NCBI GenBank assembly: GCA_021805405.1
Contig: JAJZFK010000548.1
Coordinates: 1 to 5,998, forward strand
Direction of reading: 5' to 3'
DNA length: 5,998 nucleotides
Source of the DNA: a bacterium
GTDB lineage: Bacteria; Armatimonadota; Chthonomonadetes; Chthonomonadales; Chthonomonadaceae
Part shown: piece after piece, positions 5,594 through 5,998 of the stretch
Position numbering within the stretch: the first letter of the stretch is position 1
Layout of the letters: every line of letters starts with the position of its first letter
Made by a program: the position numbers and the translations under genes
The notes under the pieces: generated by a model
The model's database searches: none
Seen by the model: the letters and a program-made list of their open reading frames with translations, nothing else
What the model was told of the DNA's origin: nothing

Positions 5594-5998
5594 CTAGTGA
5601 TCGGCGTCGATCAGCGACCAGAGACGCAGCACAGCCTGTCGCCTAGTTTCGCCCTCCACAGACGCGAGGATGGGGCTCGCAGAAGCGCGTTGCAGCGGGT
5701 TCATGGAAACCAGGTCATCAGGCCGAAAGAGAATATCGGTGGTCTCGTGCGGAAGAATACCACGTATCGTAAGCATCTGCAACGCCGCGAAACAGGCGTC
5801 TCGATGTGGAACGTCTCCGTACCAGCATATGGGTAACTTTTGATCCACCAGCATCTGCTGTAAACCCTGCGGCGTACCACATACATCCTGCGGATTTGTG
5901 TGGTGGGTGATACACCAAACTGCTATGAGCGCCGCCGCCTCGCCAATGGCCCACTCTATAGGATGGAGACGGTAAGCACCGTTTGTAAGGTGAGTGAC
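5594..5998 (-). CDS. FAD-dependent oxidoreductase, C-terminal fragment (5' end outside window)
   Basis: The reverse strand from the right edge to the TAG at 5594-5596 is open for 134 codons without a start being required; the gene begins outside. The visible part carries TNGAYRLHPIEWAIGEAAAL (residues 5-24), the C-terminal flavin-contacting motif (YR.HP.EW.IGEAA) of the FAD-dependent oxidoreductase group often labelled FAD_oxidored. It continues with LPICWYGDVPHRDACFAALQ (55-74) and LTIRGILP (76-83), also characteristic. The Rossmann GxGxxG dinucleotide-binding domain would be in the missing N-terminal part. The substrate is unknown; relatives are soluble flavoenzymes, some exported, often near carbohydrate or envelope functions. 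No cysteine cluster or membrane segment is seen in this piece. The in-frame ATG at 5854 is internal, not the start, because the conserved motif lies upstream of it. The membrane protein gene follows after 78 bp on the same strand, suggesting an operon. Confidence 0.87.
   Translation of the reverse strand, partial: VTHLTNGAYRLHPIEWAIGEAAALIAVWCITHHTNPQDVCGTPQGLQQMLVDQKLPICWYGDVPHRDACFAALQMLTIRGILPHETTDILFRPDDLVSMNPLQRASASPILASVEGETRRQAVLRLWSLIDADH

Noticed and set aside
5594..5854. Treating the ATG at 5854 as the start of an 86-residue protein
   Set aside because: The same frame continues upstream to the window edge through the conserved YR.HP.EW.IGEAA flavoenzyme motif, so this ATG is internal.
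5718..5954. 78-codon minus-strand frame overlapping the FAD gene
   Set aside because: It is an alternate-frame shadow of the flavoenzyme coding sequence with Arg/Ser/Gly-rich, featureless translation.

Overview
The window is bacterial chromosomal DNA of moderate GC content with six supportable protein genes. Four are complete and one is cut at each edge. The best taxonomic hint is the pair at the right: a C-terminal piece of an FAD-dependent oxidoreductase and a large polytopic membrane protein of the DUF6785/DUF6784 type. Both are, to my knowledge, frequent in Armatimonadota and in the Planctomycetota/Verrucomicrobiota. I infer an uncultured member of one of these phyla, most likely Armatimonadota, with low to moderate certainty.

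Layout. 1-303 (minus) is the N-terminal 101 residues of a VOC/glyoxalase-fold protein running off the left edge. 461-1033 (minus) is a complete GNAT acetyltransferase whose start is fixed by a strong Shine-Dalgarno. 1034-2056 is about 1 kb without a convincing gene; its right half holds a run of adjacent inverted repeats that could be a structured RNA. 2057-2527 (plus) is a DinB-like four-helix protein. 2528-2913 is non-coding as far as I can see. 2914-3276 (minus) is a small unrecognised protein with a good Shine-Dalgarno, an extended -10 box and a dense GCAT/ATGC palindrome cluster just upstream. 3548-5515 (minus) is the 655-residue membrane protein. 5594-5998 (minus) is the C-terminal 134 residues of the FAD-dependent oxidoreductase.

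Functionally there are two blocks. The left block (VOC, GNAT, DinB) is a loose set of small single-domain proteins of kinds often linked to detoxification or resistance; nothing shows that they form a pathway. The right block (FAD enzyme followed 78 bp later by the membrane protein, same strand) looks like a transcription unit, possibly import plus oxidation of an unknown substrate. The 120-residue protein follows on the same strand but appears to have its own promoter. No IS element, CRISPR array, tRNA or rRNA was seen.
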